From positions 58,438 to 122,437 of the forward strand of contig JAKFUL010000026.1 of NCBI GenBank assembly GCA_021732665.1: DNA of 64,000 nt, read 5' to 3'. This document shows positions 45,443-54,125 of the stretch, in pieces (position 1 is the stretch's first letter; every line of letters starts with the position of its first letter). Made by a program: the position numbers and the translations under genes. Source of the stretch: Acetobacteraceae bacterium (lineage in GTDB: Bacteria; Pseudomonadota; Alphaproteobacteria; Acetobacterales; Acetobacteraceae). The notes beneath the pieces were generated by a model, which did not search any database, was not told the origin of the DNA, and saw only the letters and a program-made list of their open reading frames with translations.

Positions 45443-46285
45443 ATGAATGAAAAACTGCTTCTGGAACTCAATCATTGGGCCTCGGACGTGGCTCGGATTT
45501 CTCCGGCTCATTTCGCTTGCCGATTTTACGACCGATGCAACGCATCACTGAAACACGAACTCGACAATGGCAAGTACGTTCAGATGAGCTACATCGGGAA
45601 ATATTACCCTGAGCCAAGCGATAATCTTAATTTCCGCCTTGTTATTGCAGGAATTGATCACGGAGAAAAAGAAACGTCGGATTACGACGCCTGCCGCACC
45701 GGAATTGAGGCATCCTACCAGGATGGCGGCAAAAAATTCAATCCTCATTATCGCGGTATCATAAGAACTGCAGTGGAAATATTCGGAGACACTGCCGATT
45801 ATTGTCGTTTACATTGCGTCGAGAAATGCGCGGGGGGCAATGACGGAGCGCAGGCGACGGCATGCGTCCTCAATCGTTCGGCCATGCCAAATGTCGTCAA
45901 ATGCGTTGGCGGAAAACAGGAAAATCGCACATCGCAGTCGACTTGGACCATGTGGGAGAACTGCTCCCATCACCTCCTTGACGAACTGAAACTGCTCAAG
46001 CCCAACCTCGTCGTGTTTTTCGGCAGCTGGGCCCGCGATGTCATCCTGCGAGACTATGGCAAGGGACCGCAGCTCAAGGCATTGCCGGTCGCGCTGCCGA
46101 ATCTCAAGACGCACTATCAGGCTTTGTACCTATGGCCGGAGACAGGGTGCCATTTGCTGTTTCTCCATCACCCCTCGCGCGGCCATCTGCAACGTCAATG
46201 GGACGGTCTGGTGGTTCCCGCGCTGACCTACCTGCGCGAACAGGGCCACATTCCGCCGCGCCCAGTATCCGATTCACCCTGCTGA
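45443..46285 (+). CDS. Divergent uracil-DNA glycosylase superfamily protein with cysteine clusters
   Basis: 280 residues from ATG 45443, which has GGAAAGGG eight bases upstream; a GTG at 45416 would add nine residues. Resemblance to iron-sulphur (family 4-type) uracil-DNA glycosylases: LVIAGIDHGEKET (66-78) in the place of motif A, MPNVVKC (148-154), C174-SHHLLDELKLLKPNLVVFFG and LLFLHHPSRG (238-247) like motif B. Cys26, Cys32, Cys154 and Cys174 can form the 4Fe-4S set, though the first pair is CX5C instead of CX2C. Extra Cys 121, 125, 129 and 141 form an insert. GC is far lower than the neighbours (locally about 40-50 percent), so it is probably acquired. Confidence 0.65.
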   Translation: MNEKLLLELNHWASDVARISPAHFACRFYDRCNASLKHELDNGKYVQMSYIGKYYPEPSDNLNFRLVIAGIDHGEKETSDYDACRTGIEASYQDGGKKFNPHYRGIIRTAVEIFGDTADYCRLHCVEKCAGGNDGAQATACVLNRSAMPNVVKCVGGKQENRTSQSTWTMWENCSHHLLDELKLLKPNLVVFFGSWARDVILRDYGKGPQLKALPVALPNLKTHYQALYLWPETGCHLLFLHHPSRGHLQRQWDGLVVPALTYLREQGHIPPRPVSDSPC

Positions 46286-46325
46286 TTCAGGGACGGCTTT
46301 CTTCAGGACGCTGGCCTGAGCCGCC

Positions 46326-47300
46326 TCAATCCGCGAATTGCCCGCCGGCCAGGATCAACGGCCGCCAACGCTGTATCTCGCCCATCCAGAAGGCCCGCGC
46401 CGCCTGCGGCGAGCCACGCTCGGCCGCCACCGGCGCGCTGCCCAGCTCCACCAGCCGCCGCCCGACAGCCTCGTCGCGCAGCGCCGCCAGCAGGGCGCGG
46501 TTCAGCCGCTCCAGCACCGGCGCCGGTGTGCCGGTCGGGGCGAAGATCATGTTCCAGCCGGACATACGCAGCGCCGGCAGCCCGGCTTCGGCGGTGGTCG
46601 GCAGATCGGCCAGCGCGGCCACGCGCGCCTCGGTGCTGACGGCGAAGGCGCGGATCGTGCCGGCACGGATCTGCTCGGAGGTGTTGGTGGACTGGTCGCA
46701 GCCCACATCCAGCGTGCCCGCCACCATGTCATTGAGCACCAGCGCGCTGCCGCGATAGGCAACCTGCGTCATTTGCGTGCCGAATGCCGACATCAGCAGC
46801 ATGGCGCAGAGATGGCTGGTGGAGCCGATCCCGGCATGGCCGAAATTCAGCCGCTCGCCCTCACGCCGCGCCAGCGCCACCAATTCGCCCAGGCTGGTCA
46901 CCGGCAGGGTGCGGCGGCCGATGATGGTCATCGGTACCTCGTTGATCAGCCCCACCGGCTCCAGGCTGCCCACCGGGTCGAAGGCCAGGCGGCGGTAGAG
47001 CGTGGGCACGGTGGACTGGCCCACGCCGCCGAGCATGATGGTGTAGCCATCCGGCCGGGCCTGGGCGAAGCGGGCATGGCCGATGGTGCCGCCGGCGCCG
47101 CCGATATTCTCCACCAGCACGGGCTGGCCCAGATCGGGCGCCATGGCGCCGGCGATCAGCCGGGCCACGGTGTCGCTGGGCCCGCCCGGGGCGAAGCCCA
47201 CTATCATGGTGAGCGGGCGGTTGGGAAAGGCGCCCTGCGCCAAGGCGGCCATGGGCGTGAGCAGGGCGAGGGCAAGGAAACCCCGGGCGAGGCTGATCAT
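46326..47300 (-). CDS. Bug/TctC family solute-binding protein
   Basis: 324 residues. Signal peptide LARGFLALALLTPMAALAQG, then PLTMIVGFAPGGPSDTVAR (about 29-47), VENIGGAGGTIG and MTQVAYRGSALVLNDMVAGT (about 177-196). Captures small carboxylates or related compounds for uptake or sensing. No transporter membrane genes are adjacent, as is common in bacteria that carry many such genes. Convergent with the glycosylase-like gene; tRNA-Phe lies upstream in the same direction. Confidence 0.93.
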   Translation of the reverse strand: MISLARGFLALALLTPMAALAQGAFPNRPLTMIVGFAPGGPSDTVARLIAGAMAPDLGQPVLVENIGGAGGTIGHARFAQARPDGYTIMLGGVGQSTVPTLYRRLAFDPVGSLEPVGLINEVPMTIIGRRTLPVTSLGELVALARREGERLNFGHAGIGSTSHLCAMLLMSAFGTQMTQVAYRGSALVLNDMVAGTLDVGCDQSTNTSEQIRAGTIRAFAVSTEARVAALADLPTTAEAGLPALRMSGWNMIFAPTGTPAPVLERLNRALLAALRDEAVGRRLVELGSAPVAAERGSPQAARAFWMGEIQRWRPLILAGGQFAD

Positions 47301-47417
47301 GGGCGGAGGGCTCCCCTTCGGATGGCGGGGTGTCCTAGCAAACTGCGTGCCAGCCGGCGCGTGCCGAAGCCCCGGGCGTGCCGGCTGCGGGAAGACGCAG
47401 GAATGACCGAGGATGGA

Positions 47418-47493
47418 ATGGTGCCCAGAGCCGGAATCGAACCAGCGACACTGCGATTTTCAGTCGCATGCTCTACCAACTGAGCTATCTGGG
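47418..47493 (-). tRNA. tRNA-Phe (anticodon GAA)
   Basis: 76 nt with encoded CCA. Acceptor arms GCCCAGA and TCTGGGC pair fully; the D arm holds AGCTCAGTTGGTAGAGC, the anticodon stem-loop reads GCGACTGAAAATCGC with GAA in place, and the T arm has GGTTCGATTCC. The 3' end at 47418 has no integrase or repeated att-like sequence next to it in the window. Confidence 0.97.
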
Positions 47494-47574
47494 CGCGGAG
47501 ATTCCGATACCCGATGGTGGGGGGGCTGTCCACCCGGGCGTCACGGAGCCGCAAAAAACAATTGGGGAGAAATC

Positions 47575-48537
47575 ATGATCCATCGACGCGCCGCTTTCGG
47601 CCTTGCCGGTTTGCCATGGCTGGGCGCCTGGGCGCCGGACCGCCCGGTCCGCATCCTGGTCGGCTTCGCCGCCGGCGGCGGCACCGACATCGTCGCCAGG
47701 CTGATGGCCGAGCCGATGCGCGCCAGCCTTGGCCAGCCTGTGCTGATCGAGACCCGCGCCGGCAGTTCAGGCCAGATCGCCGCCCTGGCCGCCGCCCGCG
47801 CCGCCCCCGATGGCACCACCCTGCTGCTGGCCACGGCGGGCGAGATCGTGAACGCGCCCCTGCTCTCCCCGGGCCGGCTGCCCTATGATCCGGCGCGGGA
47901 GCTTTCTCCCATCACCAACGCCGTGCGGGTGCCCAATGTGCTTGTGGTCGGCGCCGGCGTGCCGGCCAGCAACGCGACGGAATTGCTGGCCCTGGCCCGC
48001 GCCCAGCCCGGGGTGCTGACCTATGGCAGCTCAGGCGTCGGCAACCTGGCCCATCTCAATGGCGAGCTGATCAATCGCCTCGCCGGCGTGCAGCTCACCC
48101 ATGTGCCCTATCGCGGCGCCGCGGCCGCGATCGCCGATGTGGTGGCCGGGCGGGTGACGATGATGTTCTCCGGCCTGCCCGTGCTGATGCCGCTGGTGCG
48201 CGAGGGCCGGCTGAAGGTGATCGGCGTCACCTCCGCCACCCGGCTTCGCGCCCTGCCCGATGTGCCGGCGCTGGCGGAGACGCCCGCGCTGGCGGGTTAT
48301 GAGCTGGAGAACTGGTTCGGCCTCTTCGGCCCCGCCGGCCTCACGGCGCCGATGACCGAGGCGATCCACGCCGCCGCCGTGGGCGCGTTGCGCGACGCCG
48401 AAGTGGCGCGGCGCATGGCCGAGCAGGGGGTGGAACCCGACCCTGGCACGCCGGCGCAATTCTCGGCCTTCCTCGCGCGTGAGGCCCGGAAACTGGGCGA
48501 GATCATCCGCTCGGCCAACATCACCCTGGAGGGGTGA
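47575..48537 (+). CDS. Bug/TctC family solute-binding protein
   Basis: 320 residues from ATG 47575, which follows GGGGAGA. Short N-terminal export signal (MIHRRAAFGLAGLPWLGAW), then PVRILVGFAAGGGTDIVAR (about 23-41), the GSSGVGNLAHLNGEL block and RLRALPDVPALAETP (about 223-237). Divergent from tRNA-Phe and converging on the acyl-CoA synthetase gene with a 17-base overlap. Ligand unknown. Confidence 0.92.
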   Translation: MIHRRAAFGLAGLPWLGAWAPDRPVRILVGFAAGGGTDIVARLMAEPMRASLGQPVLIETRAGSSGQIAALAAARAAPDGTTLLLATAGEIVNAPLLSPGRLPYDPARELSPITNAVRVPNVLVVGAGVPASNATELLALARAQPGVLTYGSSGVGNLAHLNGELINRLAGVQLTHVPYRGAAAAIADVVAGRVTMMFSGLPVLMPLVREGRLKVIGVTSATRLRALPDVPALAETPALAGYELENWFGLFGPAGLTAPMTEAIHAAAVGALRDAEVARRMAEQGVEPDPGTPAQFSAFLAREARKLGEIIRSANITLEG

Positions 48538-50014
48538 CGCCGCGGTAGCGCTCCTTCAGCACCCGGCGCAGCAGCTTTCCGGCCTCGCTGCGCGGCAGCT
48601 CATCGACGAAATCCACGCCGCGCGGCTGTTTCGGCCCGGAGAGCCGTGCCCTGGCATGCGCCAGCAGCGCCTGGGCATCCGCGGCCTGGCCCGGGCGCGG
48701 CACCACCACCGCCCAGGGCCTTTCGCCGAAATCCGCATCCGACACGCCGATCACGCCGACATCGCCGACCATCGGATGCTCGGCCAGGGCGGTCTCGATC
48801 TCGGCGGGGTAGATGTTCACGCCGCCGGAAAGGATGAGGTCCGCGCGCCGGTCGGAGAGAAACAGGAACCCCTCCGCATCGAGATGGCCGAGGTCGTGCA
48901 GCGTGGCCCAGCCCTGCTCGTTATAGGCCTCCGCCGTCTTCTCCGGCGCGTTGTGATAGGCGAAGCGCGCACCACCCTCGAACCAGATCCGCCCGATCTC
49001 GCCCGGCGGCAGCGCATGCCCGTCATCATCGAGGATATGCACCCGCCCATAGGGCGGCCGGCCCACGCTCCCCGGCTTTCGCAGCCATGTCGGTGAGTCG
49101 ATGAAGCAGACCCCGATGCCCTCGCTGCCGGCGTAATACTCACGCAGGATCGGCCCCCACCATTCGATCATCGACCGCTTCACCGCGATGGGGCAGGGGG
49201 CGGCGGCATGGATGGCGCAGACATGGCTGGAAAGGTCATACGCCGCGCGCACCGGCGCGGGCAGGGCCAACAGCCGCACGAACATGGTGGGCACCCATTG
49301 GCTGTGGGTGACGCGATGCGCCTCGATCAGCGCCAGGCATTGCTCGGCCTGGAATTTGCGGGTGATGACGGCCGTGCCGCCATGTTCGATCGTGCGCTGC
49401 ACATAGCGGTTGGGGGCTGCGTGGTAGAGCGGCGCGGGCGAGAGATAGACCGTGCTCGTATCGAAGCCGTAAAACCCCTTCCAGCTCATGTCGAATTCCG
49501 GCGCGAAGCGGTTCTCGAAGGGGATCAGCGGCCGGCGAATGCCCTTGGGCAGGCCGGTGGTGCCGGAGGAATAGAGGAATTCCCGCCCCACCGGCCGCTC
49601 CGGCAATGTGCCGCTGGCGCTGGCCATGGCGGCGCGCGCGGCCTCGGTGGTCATGCGCGGCGCGGTGGCGGGGAGTTGCGCCGCCAGCGCCTCCAGCCCC
49701 GCCGCATAGACCAGCAGCCGGGCGCCGCTGTCTTCCAGCACATAGGCGACTTCATGCGGGCGGAGATGGATGGAGAGCGGCGTCACCATCAGCCCGGCGC
49801 GCTTGGCGCCATAGGAGAGGGCGAGGAAATCCGGCTCATTCTCCAGCAGCAGCGCCACGCCCTCGCCCGGCGCAAACCCCTGCTCCACGAACCACAGCGC
49901 GGCCCGGGTGGCGGCGGCGTCGAGGGTGGCGAAGCTGATCGTCTCGCCGGTATCGGCGAAGATCGCGGCAGGTTTCTCCGGCTGAACAGTCGCCCATTGG
50001 CCCAGCGATGGCAT
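48521..50014 (-). CDS. AMP-dependent acyl-CoA synthetase/ligase family protein
   Basis: 497 residues of the ANL superfamily. The adenylate-forming P-loop EFLYSSGTTGLPKGIRRP lies near residues 144-161, YYAGSEGIG near 292, the hinge region DLGHLDAEGFLFLSDRRADL near 373-392 and the catalytic Lys in SEAGKLLRR near the C-terminus. Activates a carboxylic acid to acyl-AMP and then acyl-CoA; substrate unknown. Divergent from the SDR gene 50101-50862, which is of the hydroxyacyl-CoA dehydrogenase kind, so both may serve acyl-CoA turnover. Confidence 0.9.
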   Translation of the reverse strand: MPSLGQWATVQPEKPAAIFADTGETISFATLDAAATRAALWFVEQGFAPGEGVALLLENEPDFLALSYGAKRAGLMVTPLSIHLRPHEVAYVLEDSGARLLVYAAGLEALAAQLPATAPRMTTEAARAAMASASGTLPERPVGREFLYSSGTTGLPKGIRRPLIPFENRFAPEFDMSWKGFYGFDTSTVYLSPAPLYHAAPNRYVQRTIEHGGTAVITRKFQAEQCLALIEAHRVTHSQWVPTMFVRLLALPAPVRAAYDLSSHVCAIHAAAPCPIAVKRSMIEWWGPILREYYAGSEGIGVCFIDSPTWLRKPGSVGRPPYGRVHILDDDGHALPPGEIGRIWFEGGARFAYHNAPEKTAEAYNEQGWATLHDLGHLDAEGFLFLSDRRADLILSGGVNIYPAEIETALAEHPMVGDVGVIGVSDADFGERPWAVVVPRPGQAADAQALLAHARARLSGPKQPRGVDFVDELPRSEAGKLLRRVLKERYRGVTPPG

Positions 50015-50100
50015 GGCGTTTCCTTGTGTTTTGACCAGCCTGCCAGGGTGGCCGAAGCGGTCAAGCCGCCCTAGCCTTGGCCCGTCAAAGGGAGAGATTC

Positions 50101-50862
50101 ATGGACGTTCGGAATGCGGTGGCCATCGTCACCGGCGGTGCCTCTGGCCTGGGGCTCGCTTCGGCGCGCAAGCTGGCCGCGGCGGGCGCCCGCGTGGTGA
50201 TCGTGGACCTGGCTGGCAGCCCCGGCGCGGAAGTGGCGGCCGAACTGGGTGGCGCCTTCGCCGTGGCCGACGTCACCGACGAAGCCAGCATGAAGGCTGC
50301 CGTGGACCTGGCAGAAAGCCTGGGCCCGGTGCGCGTCCTGGTACATTGCGCGGGGCGGGGCGGGGCGCTCCGCATCCTGGAGAAGGATGGCAGCCCAGGT
50401 TCACTCGCGCAGTACGAGGCCATCATCAAGGTGAATCTGACCGGTAGCTTCAACGCGCTGCGCCTGGCCGCCGCCGCCATGGCCCGCACCGAACCGCTGC
50501 AAAGCGGCGAGCGTGGCGTGGTGGTGCTCACCGCCTCCATCGCGGGCTATGAGGGGCAGATCGGGCAAATCCCCTACGCCACCTCCAAGGCTGGCGTCAT
50601 CGGCATGGCGATCGTGGCCGCGCGCGATCTGGCGTCCAAGCTGATACGCGTCTGCACCATCGCGCCGGGGATTATGGACACGCCCATGCTGGCCAGGCTG
50701 CCGGAGAACATCAAGCAGTCGCTGGGCGCCTCGGTGCCCAACCCGGCGCGCCTGGGCATGCCCGAGGAATACGCCGCACTTGCCCTGCACATCGTGCAGA
50801 ACGCCTATCTCAATGGCGAGACGATCCGCATCGATGGCGCGCTGCGTATGGCGCCGCGCTAA
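50101..50862 (+). CDS. SDR family dehydrogenase (3-hydroxyacyl-CoA dehydrogenase-like)
   Basis: 253 residues from ATG 50101, after GGGAGAG. Rossmann loop VTGGASGLGLASARKLA (about 10-26), active Ser in LTASIAG, YATSK (about 160-164) and an APGIMDTPML block. The IVTGGASGLG start, long CAGRGGAL loop and PEEYAALALHIVQNAYLNGE end match type II hydroxysteroid/3-hydroxyacyl-CoA dehydrogenases. A strong hairpin overlaps its stop codon. Confidence 0.9.
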   Translation: MDVRNAVAIVTGGASGLGLASARKLAAAGARVVIVDLAGSPGAEVAAELGGAFAVADVTDEASMKAAVDLAESLGPVRVLVHCAGRGGALRILEKDGSPGSLAQYEAIIKVNLTGSFNALRLAAAAMARTEPLQSGERGVVVLTASIAGYEGQIGQIPYATSKAGVIGMAIVAARDLASKLIRVCTIAPGIMDTPMLARLPENIKQSLGASVPNPARLGMPEEYAALALHIVQNAYLNGETIRIDGALRMAPR

Positions 50863-50893
50863 ACCACGCGGCGTTCACCCCGCGTGGTTTAGC
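50858..50893 (+). terminator. Perfect 14-bp hairpin at the end of the SDR gene
   Basis: GCTAAACCACGCGG, 8-base loop, CCGCGTGGTTTAGC. The TAA stop of the SDR gene sits in the left arm. No immediate T run; CTTTTTC follows about 30 bases later. Probably ends the SDR transcript and may serve the convergent phosphatase gene too. Confidence 0.6.
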
Positions 50894-50949
50894 CCTTGCT
50901 GAGAGAATGATTCAGCTTTTTCGGCGATTCCGCCTCAACGCATCATGCC

Positions 50950-51798
50950 CTAAACCCGCAAGCCGCGCAGCGCCGCGCGGGGGGTGACCTGCTCCTCGCG
51001 CGCCAGGCGGGCAATCTCGTCCGGCGCCGCATCGCCATGGGCATGGGCGAACAGCCCGGTCATCGCCCAGAGGCTGTCCAGCCCGGCCGCCATGGCACCC
51101 GCCAGGTCGGTGTGCGGCGTGTCGCCCACGGCCACGATGCGATGGGCCGGCACCTCGCCCAGAAGTGCGAGGGTGGGGGCGTAGACCGCGGCGTCCGGCT
51201 TGCCGATCTCCAGCACCACGCCGCCCATCTCGCGATACACATCGGCCAGGGCGCCGGCGCAGAGGATGCGCTCGCCCGCCACCATCACCGCGCGGTCGGG
51301 GTTCACGCAGAGCATCGGCAGGCCGGCCAGGAAGCAGCGCTCGAGGTCGGCGCGGTAGGGCTCCACCGAACGCGGCCCGCGCTCCGGGTCCGGCCCGGTG
51401 TTGAGCAGGTAATTCGCCGCCCCCGGCTGCGTGACAAGCTCGGCCACGCCCTCTTCCACCACCGACAGGTCGCGCTCCGGCCCGATATGGAAGGCGCGGC
51501 CGGTGAAACGCGGGTCGCGGCCCGATTTGAGCAGCAGCCAGGTGGCCTCGCCGCTGCTCATGATGCCGTCATGCAGGTCGGGGGTGATGCCCATGCCCTG
51601 GAGCATCTCGTCGATATACCAGGAGCGGCGGGGAGCATTGGTCAGGAAGGCCACCCGCTTGCCGGCGCATTTCAGCGCCCGCAGCGCGTCGACCGCGCCG
51701 GGATAGGGTTTGCGGCCGTCATGCACCACGCCCCAGAGGTCGAGCACATAGCCATCATAATCGGCGAAAGTGTCGGCGATGGATTCGATGATCTTCAC
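50950..51798 (-). CDS. HAD superfamily hydrolase, subfamily IIA (TIGR01459-like)
   Basis: 282 residues. HAD motif I is DGYVLDLWGVVHDG (about 14-27), where the second Asp of DxD is replaced by the LWGV form normal for this subgroup. Motif II is in FLTNAPRR (about 51-58), motif III Lys in LEIGKPDAAVY (about 197-207), and motif IV AVGDTPHTDLAGAMAAG (about 222-238). Likely a phosphatase of nucleotides or sugar phosphates. ATG overlaps the pyrD stop by four bases. Confidence 0.88.
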   Translation of the reverse strand: MKIIESIADTFADYDGYVLDLWGVVHDGRKPYPGAVDALRALKCAGKRVAFLTNAPRRSWYIDEMLQGMGITPDLHDGIMSSGEATWLLLKSGRDPRFTGRAFHIGPERDLSVVEEGVAELVTQPGAANYLLNTGPDPERGPRSVEPYRADLERCFLAGLPMLCVNPDRAVMVAGERILCAGALADVYREMGGVVLEIGKPDAAVYAPTLALLGEVPAHRIVAVGDTPHTDLAGAMAAGLDSLWAMTGLFAHAHGDAAPDEIARLAREEQVTPRAALRGLRV

Positions 51799-52835
51799 GT
51801 GTCGGCTCCCACCGCGTCGGAAATTCGGGCAAAGCCATCGCGTGCCAGCAGCCCGGCCAGCCCGTCGAGGATGCGCGGCACCAAAGCCGGCCCGGCATAG
51901 GCGAAGCCGGAATAAAGCTGCACCAGCGAGGCGCCGGCCCTGATCTTGGCATAGGCCTGTTCGGCCGAGGCGACGCCGCCCACCCCCACCAGCGCCAGCC
52001 GGCCCCGGGTGTGGCGATGCGCCGCGCGGAGCATGGCCGTGCTCTTCTCGAACAAAGGCTGCCCGGAAAGCCCGCCCGCCTCGCCCTTCGCGGCGCCGCG
52101 CAGGCTATCGGGCCGGCCGAGCGTGGTGTTGGAAATGATCACCCCGGCAACCCCGCGCCCCGCGCACACATCCAACAGCGGAAACAGCGCGGATTCGGAC
52201 AAATCCGGTGCGATCTTCACCAGCACCGGAACGCTGCGCGCGGGCATGGCGGCCAGGATGCCGTCCAGCAGCGCCTCGCCCTGCAAATCCCGCAGCCCGG
52301 GGGTGTTGGGGGATGAGACATTGACGGTGATGTAGTCCACCAGCGGCGCGATGGCGGTGTAGAGCGCGGGGTAATCCCGTTCGGGCAGAGCCCCTTCCTT
52401 GTTCACGCCCACATTGGCTCCCAGCGGGGCTTGCAGCGGGCGGGGCAGGGCGCGCAGGCGGGCCAGGAAGGCATCCAGCCCGGCATTGTTGAATCCCAGC
52501 CGGTTGATCACCCCCTGATCCTCCTCCAGCCGGAAAATCCGCGGCCTGGGATTTCCCGCCTGCGGGCGAGGGGTCACCGAACCGGCCTCCAGAAAGCCGA
52601 AGCCCAGCCGCATCAGCGGCCGCACCGCCACCGCGTTCTTGTCGAAGCCGGCGGCGAGCCCCAGCGGGTTATCGAAACGCAGCCCCATCACCTCGCAGGC
52701 CAGGCTGCCATGCGCATCGGGCGCCGAGCGCCCCGCCAGGCCGGCCGAAAGCGCGTGCAAGGCCCAGCCATGCGCCGTCTCGGCATCGATCAGACGCATC
52801 AGGGGGGTGAGGGCGGAGGCGATTGCAGGTGTCAT
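51795..52835 (-). CDS. pyrD: Dihydroorotate dehydrogenase (quinone)
   Basis: Class 2 membrane-associated enzyme oxidising dihydroorotate to orotate in pyrimidine synthesis; 346 residues from ATG 52835. FMN and substrate blocks: NPLGLAAGFDKNAVAV (about 57-72), RLGFNNAGLDAF, ANVGVNKEG, NVSSPNTPGLRDLQ (about 175-188, with the catalytic Ser) and VGVGGVASAEQAY. An open frame continues upstream but without family likeness. Upstream gene DUF952 is often next to pyrD in related genomes, to my knowledge; here an EamA gene lies between on the other strand. Confidence 0.95.
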   Translation of the reverse strand: MTPAIASALTPLMRLIDAETAHGWALHALSAGLAGRSAPDAHGSLACEVMGLRFDNPLGLAAGFDKNAVAVRPLMRLGFGFLEAGSVTPRPQAGNPRPRIFRLEEDQGVINRLGFNNAGLDAFLARLRALPRPLQAPLGANVGVNKEGALPERDYPALYTAIAPLVDYITVNVSSPNTPGLRDLQGEALLDGILAAMPARSVPVLVKIAPDLSESALFPLLDVCAGRGVAGVIISNTTLGRPDSLRGAAKGEAGGLSGQPLFEKSTAMLRAAHRHTRGRLALVGVGGVASAEQAYAKIRAGASLVQLYSGFAYAGPALVPRILDGLAGLLARDGFARISDAVGADT

Positions 52836-52914
52836 CGCGGGCGGGCATGCCAGACCCGCGTGCCCCTGGGAAGCGCTGACCATGGCAAGCAGGCCCGGCC
52901 CGGGATAGAGACGC

Positions 52915-53790
52915 GTGGTGACAGGACCCCTCCTCATCATGGCCGGCATCGCTCTGTTCGGCCTGCTCGATGCCAACACCAAGCTGCTGTCGGATGCGTT
53001 CAGCCCGGCCCAGGCGCTGGTGTTCCGCCACGGGGTGCTGCTGGCGCTGCTCTTCGGCAGCCGCGCGGCCAGCCCAGGTCTGGGCGGGCCTTTGCTGACG
53101 CGCCACCCCAGGCTGCACCTGCTGCGGGCGGTGTCGATGCTGTTTTCCGGCGCGCTGTTCTTCCTCACCTTCCGGCATCTGCCGCTGGCCGATGGCTATC
53201 TGGTGTTCTTCACCAGCCCTTTCCTCATCATGCTGATGGCCAGCCGCTTCCTGGGCGAGCCTGTGCCCGCGGTGGCCTGGATCTGGTCCGGTGTCGGCTT
53301 CCTGGGGGTGATGCTGGCTTTGGCGCCACAATTGGGCCAGGGCGGCAGCCTGTTCGGCTTCGGCTGCGCACTGCTGGGCACCTTCTTCTATTCCATCAAC
53401 ATCACCATCAACCGCGCTTTGCGCGGCGAGACGGGTTATGCCCGTTTGCTGGTCTGGCCCAGCGCGCTCGGGCTGCTGGTCTTCGCGCCCTTCGCCGCCT
53501 GGTACTGGGTGCCGCCAGGGGCCGTGCAGACCGGGCAGTTGCTGGCCAATGGGCTGCTGGCCGGGCTGGCCACCGTCACCCTGGCCCTGGCCTTCCGCCA
53601 CGCCACACCAGCCCGCCTCGCGCCCTTCGAATTCATCGCCCTGCCCTGGAGCGCCACCCTGGACTACCTGGTCTTCGGCAATGCGCCGGCGCCCATGCTG
53701 ATCTTGGGCGGGGTGGTTGTCGTGGTGGCCTGCGTGATGAGCGAGCGCGCGGGCAAGAAGGTCTACGGAAAACCTTCGGGGAAAACGTGA
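52915..53790 (+). CDS. EamA/DMT family transporter
   Basis: 291 residues, about ten membrane segments in two EamA repeats. IALFGLLDANTKLLSD (about 11-26) and FSPAQALVFRHGVLL (TM2) start the first repeat; TLALAFRHATPARLAPFEF (about 222-240) is the matching block of the second. Start is GTG 52915; GTG 52918 or ATG 52939 are alternatives. Exports or imports small metabolites, unknown. Its 3' end overlaps DUF952 by 28 bases head-on. Confidence 0.9.
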   Translation: MVTGPLLIMAGIALFGLLDANTKLLSDAFSPAQALVFRHGVLLALLFGSRAASPGLGGPLLTRHPRLHLLRAVSMLFSGALFFLTFRHLPLADGYLVFFTSPFLIMLMASRFLGEPVPAVAWIWSGVGFLGVMLALAPQLGQGGSLFGFGCALLGTFFYSINITINRALRGETGYARLLVWPSALGLLVFAPFAAWYWVPPGAVQTGQLLANGLLAGLATVTLALAFRHATPARLAPFEFIALPWSATLDYLVFGNAPAPMLILGGVVVVVACVMSERAGKKVYGKPSGKT

Positions 53791-54116
53791 AGCCCGTCCG
53801 CGCCCAGCGGCAGCGGGACCACGCGGCTGACTGCGGTGAGCGGCAATGCCGCGTAGAGATGGGGGAAAAGCCCGGCCCGCCCGCTGCCCGGCGGCTCGAA
53901 GCGCAGGGCATCGCCCAGCGCCGCCACCGCGGCTTCCACCATCACCAGATCGGCCTCGCCGGCGCGGTGTTTCGCCGCAGTGGCGCGCAGCTGGGCCGCG
54001 GTGGAAAAATGCAGGAACCCGTCGCGCCGGTCATCGGCGCTGCCGGCATATTCGCCGGCCCGCTCCGCCGCCGCCCAGTCGGCGCGGCGGACAAGGGTGT
54101 AGATGTGGCTTTCCAT
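53763..54116 (-). CDS. DUF952 family protein
   Basis: 117 residues. Typical DUF952 features: MESHIYTLVRRADWAAAERA at the start, DDRRDGFLHFSTAAQLRATA (about 29-48) and LFPHLYAALPLTAV (about 83-96). Function unknown. It lies only nine bases after the stop of the phage cell-wall hydrolase gene in the same direction, so it is probably read from the phage-derived operon, although its usual partner is pyrD. Confidence 0.85.
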   Translation of the reverse strand: MESHIYTLVRRADWAAAERAGEYAGSADDRRDGFLHFSTAAQLRATAAKHRAGEADLVMVEAAVAALGDALRFEPPGSGRAGLFPHLYAALPLTAVSRVVPLPLGADGLHVFPEGFP

Positions 54117-54125
54117 GGCCGGAAT

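Noticed and set aside
47418..47493. tRNA-Phe as an integration site for the phage or low-GC island
   Set aside because: No integrase and no repeat of the tRNA 3' end was found in the window; distance to the phage cluster is over 6 kb.
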